A stretch of DNA of 64,000 nucleotides, taken from contig NZ_JARXHW010000027.1 of NCBI RefSeq assembly GCF_031127805.1, positions 1 to 64,000 on the forward strand. Direction: 5' to 3'. This document shows, piece after piece, positions 25,895 to 33,765 of this stretch (within the stretch, counting starts at the first letter, position 1; each line of letters starts with the position of its first letter). Origin of the DNA: Thalassobacterium maritimum. Its GTDB lineage: Bacteria; Verrucomicrobiota; Verrucomicrobiia; Opitutales; Coraliomargaritaceae. The notes below the pieces were generated by a model. That model saw only the letters and a program-made list of their open reading frames with translations, ran no database searches and had not been told where the DNA came from. Position numbers and translations under genes: made by a program.

Positions 25895-26735
25895 GCAATC
25901 ATACGACGTGCTTTTGCTCATCCTATGCATGGTGTCAGCAAGTTCATTTGCCGAAACGTATGTTTTAGATTTTTCCAAAAGCGATAGTGCAGATGTTGTT
26001 TTCAACTCTGAGCTGGAAACCCGTGATCTGGGAATAGAATTTAAACATGCTCTTCCTTCTGGAACTTACGAAATCGTCTTGGATCGCAGTAACCGCTTTA
26101 TTATCCCCGTCGACCGTGGTCGACTGCGCGTCGAAAACGATAATAAAGAAGAAATCTCAAATATACAGCTTATCACTCCGATTTTGAACATAGAGGAGGG
26201 AGACGCACTTACGGAAGCGTTTCATAACGCCTTCGACTTACCACTTAGTGATTATTATAAATGGTCTCAACCAGCTAGAGAAAACAAATATCTAAGCGAC
26301 TTTTACGCAAAAGACTTTAAGGATAATTATCCGAGGATATCGATGAGCGTGCATTCATCTTACAATAAAGATATTCCTTTTTATGTTACTTATCAATTTT
26401 CATGGAATAATGGCTTACATCGACGTCGTGGCACATCTGCTGAGTCAAACACTCTGGAAAACTTCACTTTTGACGTTCCCGCAATCCTCGCGTCTGTTAG
26501 CTCAAAGAGAAGTGAGCCTCCAGCGATTGAAAAACCAAAAGTTCAAGAGGCACCTGCTTTGACAGAGCAATCTTACGAAGAGAAGAAGCCCTTTGAAGTG
26601 ATCTTTGACGAAGTCGAAACACCGACTGAGCCAATTGAGGAACCTACTGAGCCATCATCCAACTGGTGGCTATGGTTAATCGGAGTGTTGGTTGTCGTTG
26701 GTGGTCTTGGCTTGGTGCTTCGTCGCAAGAACTAG
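25878..26735 (+). CDS. module protein B, copy 2: exported protein with C-terminal membrane anchor
   Basis: 285 residues. The start at 25878 (MHALIRQSYDVLLLILCMVSASSFA) gives a signal peptide and overlaps the A2 stop by 17 bp, so translation is coupled; a longer frame to 25716 would lie inside A2. The body keeps EAFHNAFDLPLSDYYKW and FTFDVPAILASV of copy B1. The Pro/Glu linker (PTEPIEEPTEPSS) and tail WWLWLIGVLVVVGGLGLVL ending RRKN repeat the copy 1 plan. Overall identity to B1 is low outside these blocks. Function unknown. Confidence 0.75.
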   Translation: MHALIRQSYDVLLLILCMVSASSFAETYVLDFSKSDSADVVFNSELETRDLGIEFKHALPSGTYEIVLDRSNRFIIPVDRGRLRVENDNKEEISNIQLITPILNIEEGDALTEAFHNAFDLPLSDYYKWSQPARENKYLSDFYAKDFKDNYPRISMSVHSSYNKDIPFYVTYQFSWNNGLHRRRGTSAESNTLENFTFDVPAILASVSSKRSEPPAIEKPKVQEAPALTEQSYEEKKPFEVIFDEVETPTEPIEEPTEPSSNWWLWLIGVLVVVGGLGLVLRRKN

Positions 26736-26736
26736 G

Positions 26737-26755
26737 CAACTCGCTGTCGCGCAAT
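26737..26755. repeat. 19-bp direct repeat downstream of module copy 2
   Basis: CAACTCGCTGTCGCGCAAT, identical to 22672-22690, begins 2 bp after the B2 coding sequence. The next bases (ACGGAAGC versus GCGTAAGC) are also similar. Confidence 0.65.
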
Positions 26756-27244
26756 ACGGAAGCTCCCATCCATCTCTTAATCGCCTTTACCTCCACAACT
26801 CGGAAACGCCGCAACTGGCAATCCACAGCCAACGGTTGCAATCTCCCGTCCCACCGCAGCCCCGCCTGAGGAGCCCCCGTTTTGCAGGTGAGGCCGTCCC
26901 CCGATTCACTTCGTTCATTCCCCTACGGCGGGTCTTCCAGCTTGCCGCCCTAGCGATCTTATGCCTAATCTTTCCTACTTTTGAGCGTCAAGCGTCCAGA
27001 GGGCACCCGCCGTCCTCTCACCCTCCGCTTCGCTTCGGGCACAATTACATCGGTAACCCACAACTAATCATAGAAAAATACAGGAATCTTTTACTGATGG
27101 ATGTATCTTGGCTTCAAGGTGACTGGCGTTGAATTTAGTCCCCAGTAAAGAAGAATCCTAGGCCCTGCTCAGGCACACCTGATCAATTGAATTAAATTGA
27201 GATACTGTCGTCGAGAGAAGAACAACCAAGCAACACGGCAGAAC

Positions 27245-27264
27245 CATGGACAGGAGTGTCCATG
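27245..27264. repeat. short hairpin repeat behind operon H
   Basis: CATGGACA (27245-27252), GGAG loop, TGTCCATG (27257-27264): the same 20-bp sequence as at 14263-14282. It lies 14 bp behind the sulfatase 7 stop, at the end of operon H. Confidence 0.7.
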
Positions 27265-27278
27265 CTCCTTTTCCGGCT

Positions 27279-28628
27279 CTAAGAACGTGGTGGCAGCAGA
27301 CTTTGTGGATTCATATCACTGCCTTCGACATCGACATCGCCAAGCTCGGCACGGACTTCGTCTGCCTTTTGGAGTAAGGCGTCCAGCACCTCAGGATACT
27401 CGGCGGCCACGTTGTGCTGTTCACCGATGTCCTCATCGAGATTGAACAACTTCGGTTCCTTGAGCACTTGCTTGGCCATCAAGCGGCCTCCCCAGAAGGG
27501 CATATCGGATCGTTCTCGGGGCAAATGCAGCTTCCACTTGCCCTGACGAATGCACTGCAAGTTGCGGCCGTTATAATAATAAAAATAGGCATGCGGGCTT
27601 TCCGTGCTGTGCCCGGTCAGAATATCGGCGATGTTCCGACCGTCGATCACACGATCCGTGGGCAGCGCCACTCCCGCAAGCTGACAGAACAGCGGAAAGA
27701 GATCCATACTGCCAATCATTGTATTGGACACCGTGCCGGCGGGTATCCGCCCCGGCCAGCGAAAGATGCCCGGCACGCGATGCCCGCCCTCCATGGTAAT
27801 GTATTTACTGCCCGCCAATGGGCCGGTCGATCCACGGGCCGCCGCGCCATTGTCCGAAGTAAAGACCACCAGGGTATTGTCATCGATCCCGTTGTCTTTG
27901 AGCGCCTGCAGAATACGTCCGGTGCTATCGTCCAGTTCCAGGATACAATCCGCATAAACGCCCAGCTTGGATTGCTTCTTAAAACTTGGATGCGGCGCCA
28001 AGGGCAAATGTGGAATATGGTGCGCGAGGTAGAGCATGAAAGGCCCGTCTTTTTCACGCTCGATGAACTCGATCGCCTCCTTTGTGTAGATCTGAGTGAG
28101 TTGGCTGAAATCGACCGGATCCATGATCACTTCGTCACGACCACGCGTCAGAACTTTCTTCTCCATCATCAGAGACTCATCGAAGCCTGCGTCCAGTGGG
28201 TGCGAGCCTTCAAGATGGGCACCCAGATGCCACTTACCGATCAAACTGGTGGTATAGCCGGCCTCTTTCAAAAGTTCAGGAAAGGTGATCTCCTTGGGGT
28301 CGAGTCCTTGAAACATAGGGTTGCCGTTACGCATCGGATAGCGCCCCGTCAGCAAGGACGCCCGTGAGGGTCCGCAGACATTGGCGGGAATCAGGAAATC
28401 AGTAAAGCGCATGCCCTCCTCTGCCAGACGGTCGATGTTGGGCGTGATCACCTTGTTGCCGCCATAACAGACGAGATCGCCGTAGCCCAGATCATCCGCA
28501 AACAGGACGATTATGTTGGGCTTCGATCCGCTGACTAGCGGTGACGGACTCTGTGCCGTCGCCAGCGAAGTTAACAAGCCCCAAAGTAGGATAAGGGCGA
28601 GCCCCTGTAGTTTTGTAATTTTCATCAT
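27279..28628 (-). CDS. secreted S1-family sulfatase (sulfatase 7)
   Basis: A 449-residue sulfatase; start at 28628 (MMKITKLQGLALILLWGLLTSLATA), rejecting a 13-residue non-signal extension to 28667. Active site intact: FADDLGYGD, C85-G-P-S-R, GKWHLG with K132 and H134, TSDNGAAARG, and the EGGHRVPG loop. It pairs with sulfatase 2 of operon A in motif detail (GSHPLDAGFD; LHLPRE). Last gene of operon H, 74 bp after sulfatase 8. A hairpin repeat follows the stop. Confidence 0.95.
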   Translation of the reverse strand: MMKITKLQGLALILLWGLLTSLATAQSPSPLVSGSKPNIIVLFADDLGYGDLVCYGGNKVITPNIDRLAEEGMRFTDFLIPANVCGPSRASLLTGRYPMRNGNPMFQGLDPKEITFPELLKEAGYTTSLIGKWHLGAHLEGSHPLDAGFDESLMMEKKVLTRGRDEVIMDPVDFSQLTQIYTKEAIEFIEREKDGPFMLYLAHHIPHLPLAPHPSFKKQSKLGVYADCILELDDSTGRILQALKDNGIDDNTLVVFTSDNGAAARGSTGPLAGSKYITMEGGHRVPGIFRWPGRIPAGTVSNTMIGSMDLFPLFCQLAGVALPTDRVIDGRNIADILTGHSTESPHAYFYYYNGRNLQCIRQGKWKLHLPRERSDMPFWGGRLMAKQVLKEPKLFNLDEDIGEQHNVAAEYPEVLDALLQKADEVRAELGDVDVEGSDMNPQSLLPPRS

Positions 28629-28702
28629 GCTCCTATTAAACGAAACCGTTCCACGGTGTTTGGCCAAAGGCTCGACGCGGTCTGTAAAAAAACATAACTC
28701 AT

Positions 28703-30067
28703 CTATCTCCGTGAGTTTTCACCAATCACATCGTGGGTGCCAATATCCCGTTTGGCGAAGTCGAGCTGCTGGAGTAAGCGCTCTACGACTTCGGGGTGCT
28801 GTATGGCCACGTTGGTGGTCTCGCCGATGTCGTCCTTGAGATTGTAGAGCGTGAGCTCTGTAATATAAGCGCGGTCCTGGGGCGGCACGTGACTTTGCCA
28901 TTCTTCCCCTTCCCGGGTCTTGTCCAATTCCGTATGCGGCAGATGCAGCTTCCAATCCCCCACCCGCACCGCACGCAAGGCGCGGTGTTGGTAGTAGAAG
29001 AACGGGCGATTCAGTTCCTGCTGTTGACCATGAAAGATGCCGGTGATATCGATGCCATCAATCACACGGTCGGTCGGCACTTCCGCCCCGGCGAGCTGGG
29101 CGATGCTGGGAAAGAGATCGATCATCGCCGTCACCAGGTCGCTGCTCGTGCCGGCAGGCACCTTCCCTGGCGCACGGATGATAAAAGGCACGCGCAGGCC
29201 GCCTTCGTAAGTGCTAGTCTTGGCACTGCGCAGCGGTTCGGCATGGCCGCTATCCTTGCCCCGAATCCACCAGGGGCCGTTGTCGCTGGTAAAGATGATA
29301 TAGGTGTTTTCATCGAGGCCGAGCTCCTGAACCTTATCCAGCAGTCGACCGGTGTGGTAATCCAGCTCTTCGATGACATCGCCGTAGAGGCCTGCGTTCG
29401 ATTTGCCCTTAAACGCTTTCGTAGTCACCAGAGGCGTGTGCGGCATCGGATGCGCGAGGTAGAAGAAGAAAGGCTCGTCTTTGTTCGCTTCAATAAACTC
29501 GATGGCTTTGTTGGTAAAAAGCTCTGTCGGCGAAGGTCGGTTGGCATGTTTCATCACGACTTTCTGCCCGGAATAGAGCGGTTTGCATTTACTGTTCTGC
29601 CCCCAGAGAGTGACCTCAAAGCCCTGATTGTGTGGTCCGAACTCGGGTCTGAAAGTCAACTGACCACGCCCGGAGAGATCCCACTTCCCGGCCATCCCGG
29701 TTTTGTAACCGGCATCTTTTAAGATTTCTGCCAGCGTGACTTCATTGAGCGACATGGCCGGGTGCACCATCAGGCCGTCGTCATGCGGGCCCCTTTTGAC
29801 ACGCATGGGATAAGATCCCGTCATCAGCGAAGCTCTGGAAGGGCCACACACGGTTTGCGCGTAAAAACTGGTCAACTTCAAGCCCTCCTCCGCCATGCGA
29901 TCAATGCGTGGCGTGCGAATGTTGGGAGAGCCGTAGCAACCGAGGTCTTGATAGCCCTGATCATCGGTCAGAATGATGATGAAATTGGGCCGCTCCGCAG
30001 CAGACGCGGTAAAGCCGATGCTGCTGGCAGCACAGAGGAGTAATGCAATCCATTTGTTCATTTTCAT
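28703..30067 (-). CDS. secreted S1-family sulfatase with GKWD motif (sulfatase 8)
   Basis: A 454-residue sulfatase with signal peptide MKMNKWIALLLCAASSIGFTASA. It has LTDDQGYQD, the formylglycine motif C74-G-P-S-R and TSDNGPWW, but the usual GKWHLG reads GKWDLS (K128, D130): the active-site His that normally contacts the formylglycine/sulfate is Asp. Either this belongs to a subfamily with a different constellation or activity is reduced. It has an extra Gly/Phe-rich stretch after this motif (GRGQLTFRPEFGPHNQGFEV). Fourth gene of operon H, 30 bp after the SGNH gene. Confidence 0.93.
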   Translation of the reverse strand: MKMNKWIALLLCAASSIGFTASAAERPNFIIILTDDQGYQDLGCYGSPNIRTPRIDRMAEEGLKLTSFYAQTVCGPSRASLMTGSYPMRVKRGPHDDGLMVHPAMSLNEVTLAEILKDAGYKTGMAGKWDLSGRGQLTFRPEFGPHNQGFEVTLWGQNSKCKPLYSGQKVVMKHANRPSPTELFTNKAIEFIEANKDEPFFFYLAHPMPHTPLVTTKAFKGKSNAGLYGDVIEELDYHTGRLLDKVQELGLDENTYIIFTSDNGPWWIRGKDSGHAEPLRSAKTSTYEGGLRVPFIIRAPGKVPAGTSSDLVTAMIDLFPSIAQLAGAEVPTDRVIDGIDITGIFHGQQQELNRPFFYYQHRALRAVRVGDWKLHLPHTELDKTREGEEWQSHVPPQDRAYITELTLYNLKDDIGETTNVAIQHPEVVERLLQQLDFAKRDIGTHDVIGENSRR

Positions 30068-30097
30068 AAGGGCTTATATTCTTTGGGCGTGGGAAAT

Positions 30098-30898
30098 TCA
30101 GGGGAGGACCGCCTCGATCTTTTCTGCCACCGCATCCGCCAATAGCGCCTGTCCCGCTGAGTTAAAATGGACGTTATGCGGAAGTTGTATCGTATCCAGC
30201 TTTCCCAAACAAAGCGTGTAGAGCTCGTTCACTGAAACCGCCTGTTCCTGCATAATTTCGAGTGCGATGGAATTATAGAGCTCCACATCTTCAGGCAGTC
30301 GCGCGGGTCCATCCGGCCCTTCAGGATAAGGCGTGGTGGTCGCAAAAATCAACTGAGCCCCGGTGGCTTTCAGCTTGGTGACAAGCTCGACCAGTTGCTT
30401 CTCGTATTGGTCCGGTTCAGCTTGGCGAGGGTCGTCAAACGACTCGGAGTTCTTACCGGTCTTTGGGTCAACGTGTTTTAAATCATGTAAACCCCAGTTG
30501 AAGTGTATCACATCCCACTTCCGTCCCTGTAACCAGCGGTCGATATGTCTCACTCCATTGGTGGTACCCTGACAGTTCTCGGGCTTCCTGCCTCTCGCCG
30601 CATGGGGACGGAAGACATTGGCCTTCCCCTCTAATTGTGCACGCACCTGGAGCGTATAACTGATCGAAATTGAATCTCCAAGAATAAGCACATTAGGCAG
30701 CTCCGGATTGGGCGTCGTTTTCCAGCTCGTCTTCGTAGTTTTCTTTTCCAAATCCGAACCTGCTTCCGGAAGATAAGTGGGCACATCCATATCGCTGCGC
30801 GTGTCGAGATTCAAGAGTGGTGCCGCAACTGTTTTTGCGCTCAAGACAGCACCGAAGAGCATCAATGCCCCAATTTGTAGATAGTTTGTTATTTTCAT
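30098..30898 (-). CDS. secreted SGNH/GDSL hydrolase, probable carbohydrate esterase
   Basis: 266 residues with signal peptide MKITNYLQIGALMLFGAVLSAKTVAA. Block I is LILGDSISIS (nucleophile S76), block III is FNWGLHDLKHV, and block V is LPHNVHFNSAG with H244. The Asp that usually sits three residues before this His (DxVHF) is His241 here. Such enzymes commonly remove acetyl groups from polysaccharides, fitting an acetylated fucoidan-like substrate. It starts 1 bp after the GH116b stop, so the two are coupled; sulfatase 8 follows after 30 bp. Confidence 0.85.
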   Translation of the reverse strand: MKITNYLQIGALMLFGAVLSAKTVAAPLLNLDTRSDMDVPTYLPEAGSDLEKKTTKTSWKTTPNPELPNVLILGDSISISYTLQVRAQLEGKANVFRPHAARGRKPENCQGTTNGVRHIDRWLQGRKWDVIHFNWGLHDLKHVDPKTGKNSESFDDPRQAEPDQYEKQLVELVTKLKATGAQLIFATTTPYPEGPDGPARLPEDVELYNSIALEIMQEQAVSVNELYTLCLGKLDTIQLPHNVHFNSAGQALLADAVAEKIEAVLP

Positions 30899-30899
30899 C

Positions 30900-33737
30900 T
30901 TATACGAATTGAATCTTTAATTTCTGCCCCGCCTTCAGGCTCAGCCCATTTTCAAAGTTAAGCATATAGCGTTCAGCCTCTTGTTGGAACTCCGCAGCGA
31001 TCGACTGACCGTCGAGCTCGACCTTGGCCGCGCTGGCACGAGAACCTGCAACCGGCGTAAAGGCCAATGTGTTTAAGCGCAATTGACCATGACGCAGTTC
31101 CAGTATTTTCAACTGCTGATCCTGCACGAGCTTTTGCGAGAACGTCCCCCAGCCTTCGGCTGTGGTGAAGGGCGCTTTGAAGTCTTCCGGATGAATGCGT
31201 GGGGCAAAGGCAAGGTAGCCCTTGGGCCCGTGATACTCGTAACCGCAGGCCGCGAGAAAGACACCATAGCTGGCCATGGAGCGCGCGTAGTGGTCGCCGC
31301 ATTCGATTTCGTTATATGGATTCCGCTTGGCTGCGCCGTAGCGCTCGTGCACGGCCTTGGTGATGGCGAGGCCTTTTTCGACCAGCTCGGAATCCGGCTC
31401 GCCTTCGTAAAGCATGTGCGCAGCGACCTGATATTCGAAGCCGTTCATGCACTCGTTAAAGTAGCCGCCGACACTGGTGAAGCGGTCGGGGTTTTCCTTA
31501 TAGCGCAGCTTATTGCCGGGAATCGCCTCCTTGGCGCCGCCCTTGGGCCAAGTCGTCATGAGTAAGCCCGCTTCGCCGGGCATGGCATACCAACGGAAGG
31601 CGGCTTCGATTTCGCGGTGGTCGAGTGCATACTGCCCTGCGTCCGGTGCGAAGTTGTATTTCCAAATACTGTTGAGCGCGGAGACAGTTTCTTGCTTTGG
31701 AATGATGCGTCCCAGCCCCACCTGATGCGCCCAAGCCTGCCCGATCACTTGATCGATATGACAGCCCTTGTTGCTATTGAGTGCTTTCTTCGGGCTTGGT
31801 TTGTGAATGAAATATTCACCGTCGAAAACTTCCGCCACAATGTTCTGATAGCCGCGGTCCAGCAGTGTGCGGCAACGTTTGGCGAAGTCAGCATCCCCCA
31901 CTTCGATGGCCATCGCCTCCGCCGCCGCCAAGGCACCGAGGTAGAGACTGCTCAACCAGCCCATCGGTCCATACCAGGCGGCATCGAGTGTGTGGGGCTG
32001 CGCGCCTTCCCACAGGCCGTTGTCATCCGCGTCTTTGCTGATGAGGAACTCGATGGCCTGCTTCACGTTCGGCCACATGCGACGCAGGAAGGCATCGTCA
32101 GCCGACATCTGGTGCTCCCGATAGACGCGCATCACACTGCCCGCCTGCCCATCGAGCGCTTCTTTGCCGCCCTTCTGATGATACTCGCCACGATCTTTGA
32201 TCATGCCGCTATCCGCTTCCATGCCAATCTCGATGTCAAAATCGACTTTCTCACGGAAGGCGCGCTCCACCTCAGGGAAAATGCGTCCCAGAGCCTGCGC
32301 GTAATACCAGACGTGCGTGCAGGTGCCCGGGCAGCACTCGACACCTTCCCATCCGTAAGGACGACCATTCTCAAAATAATGAAAGGTCTGCGTGGCGATA
32401 CAATCGAGTCCGATAAAACTGCGGTCGAGCAGCCAGTATGGCAGCGTGCTGTCATACCAAGTTTGATTCCAGGCCAGCGTGCTTTCAAGGATGCGTTTAT
32501 GATCGCTAGCCAGATAGTCAGCCACCGCTTCAGCCGAGTCGAAATAATTGCTATATAAGCGCTTTCTTCCACGGAAGATATGACGCGAATCCTGACGGCT
32601 CCCCTTCAACGGTTCGGCATCCATCTCGGCATAGTTGGGGAAGAACCAAGTGATGGCAAAATCAACCGTCCTAGACTCGCCGGGCGCGAGTTCAAAATGG
32701 GCAAAGAGTCCAGCTGCCAAAGGATCATTGAGCGCTTTGCTGGCCGAGGCTCCCGCCTGCATTTCGGATGCCTGATGGACAAATGCCGCAGTCCCTACGC
32801 TGCCGTCGAGCGAAGTGACTGCTTTGATTTCCAAGCCCTTCTCTTTCGGGTTCTGCAATAGCGACAAGCTCATCGAGCCGTAGCCATGCTTCGCCTCCAG
32901 CCCGGCACCTTCGATGCTGCTCAGGATGCTGGCGCGATTCTGCGACTGCACATAGGTGTTACGACGCTCCCCCTGCGCGTCTTTCGGCAGGTAGGGGCAA
33001 ACCGTATTCTGCAGCCATCCACCTAGATCTACCTCGACAGATTGATCGGAGGGATTCGTCACCGTGTAGCGCATCACCGTCGCTGGAATGGCTGAGTCCT
33101 TCGCATTGAGCGGAATGAAAGGGCTGAAAGCTTCGAGCTGCACTGTGACCGGGCAGTCCGCATCCGCATAGCTGACCTTGCCGACCGGATACTCGCCACG
33201 AAATTGCACATCCGGAAAGCCCTGACGATCCAGCGTCTTCGTGCCCGCCTGGGTGCGGATCAAAAATCCCTGCGTCAGCTCGACGCCATTTTGCACACTA
33301 TAAGGGTCACCCTGTGCGACCGGCTCGGCATAGTGCCCGCCCATGGGAAAGGCTAGAATCTTGTTCCCCGGATTCGGCACGCGGTAGTAGTTACTCTTGA
33401 AAATATCCCAGAGCCACAGCTTGCCATCACCACCGAGATAAAGCTGACCACAGCCCATGCCACCAATCGGCATGCCGACATACTTGAGCTCGGCCCCTTT
33501 GAAGACTTCAGCCACCCCGCGCTGGGTCAAGGAAGCCAGCCACTGCGCGGATAACTTCTTATCAAATGGTATCAGATGCTTGGATACATCCGCGTTCGAG
33601 AAGGGGCCTGCCATGACAGGAAAACCGGAAAAAGACAGCCCCGCAGCGGAGAGCGCACCCGCCTTGAGGAAGCGACGTCGCGACACATCAGCCCGGAGGA
33701 CTGAATCCTTGTTCGTGGCGATAGGTTTATCTTTCAT
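30900..33737 (-). CDS. Tat-exported GH116-like glycosidase (GH116b)
   Basis: A 945-residue protein with twin-arginine signal SRRRFLKAGALSAAGLS (about residues 19-35). N-terminal beta-sandwich (GMPIGGMGCGQLYLGGDGKLWLWD) and C-terminal (alpha/alpha)6 barrel. Catalytic set present: E577 in NGLWEGAQPHTLD (nucleophile position) and D662 in GCHIDQ (acid/base), with NEIECGDHYAR for sugar binding. By family it would be a retaining beta-glycosidase (glucose/xylose/GlcNAc types are known). Close relative of GH116a but with the full active site. Second gene of operon H, 28 bp after sulfatase 9. Confidence 0.9.
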   Translation of the reverse strand: MKDKPIATNKDSVLRADVSRRRFLKAGALSAAGLSFSGFPVMAGPFSNADVSKHLIPFDKKLSAQWLASLTQRGVAEVFKGAELKYVGMPIGGMGCGQLYLGGDGKLWLWDIFKSNYYRVPNPGNKILAFPMGGHYAEPVAQGDPYSVQNGVELTQGFLIRTQAGTKTLDRQGFPDVQFRGEYPVGKVSYADADCPVTVQLEAFSPFIPLNAKDSAIPATVMRYTVTNPSDQSVEVDLGGWLQNTVCPYLPKDAQGERRNTYVQSQNRASILSSIEGAGLEAKHGYGSMSLSLLQNPKEKGLEIKAVTSLDGSVGTAAFVHQASEMQAGASASKALNDPLAAGLFAHFELAPGESRTVDFAITWFFPNYAEMDAEPLKGSRQDSRHIFRGRKRLYSNYFDSAEAVADYLASDHKRILESTLAWNQTWYDSTLPYWLLDRSFIGLDCIATQTFHYFENGRPYGWEGVECCPGTCTHVWYYAQALGRIFPEVERAFREKVDFDIEIGMEADSGMIKDRGEYHQKGGKEALDGQAGSVMRVYREHQMSADDAFLRRMWPNVKQAIEFLISKDADDNGLWEGAQPHTLDAAWYGPMGWLSSLYLGALAAAEAMAIEVGDADFAKRCRTLLDRGYQNIVAEVFDGEYFIHKPSPKKALNSNKGCHIDQVIGQAWAHQVGLGRIIPKQETVSALNSIWKYNFAPDAGQYALDHREIEAAFRWYAMPGEAGLLMTTWPKGGAKEAIPGNKLRYKENPDRFTSVGGYFNECMNGFEYQVAAHMLYEGEPDSELVEKGLAITKAVHERYGAAKRNPYNEIECGDHYARSMASYGVFLAACGYEYHGPKGYLAFAPRIHPEDFKAPFTTAEGWGTFSQKLVQDQQLKILELRHGQLRLNTLAFTPVAGSRASAAKVELDGQSIAAEFQQEAERYMLNFENGLSLKAGQKLKIQFV

Positions 33738-33765
33738 GGCTGTTTAAATACTTTCAGCTCTATTT

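Larger units (their letters stand above)
26736..27278. other. intergenic stretch with no supported gene
   Basis: 543 bp between B2 (plus) and sulfatase 7 (minus). It contains the second copy of the 19-bp direct repeat (26737-26755) and a hairpin repeat (27245-27264). Short open frames (for example around 26692-27132) are Pro/Arg-rich low-complexity translations with no domain sense. It may be decayed DNA at the edge of the accessory block. Confidence 0.6.

Noticed and set aside
26692..27132. A 146-codon plus-strand frame overlapping the end of B2.
   Set aside because: Starts inside B2 and is Pro/Arg/His-rich low-complexity translation.
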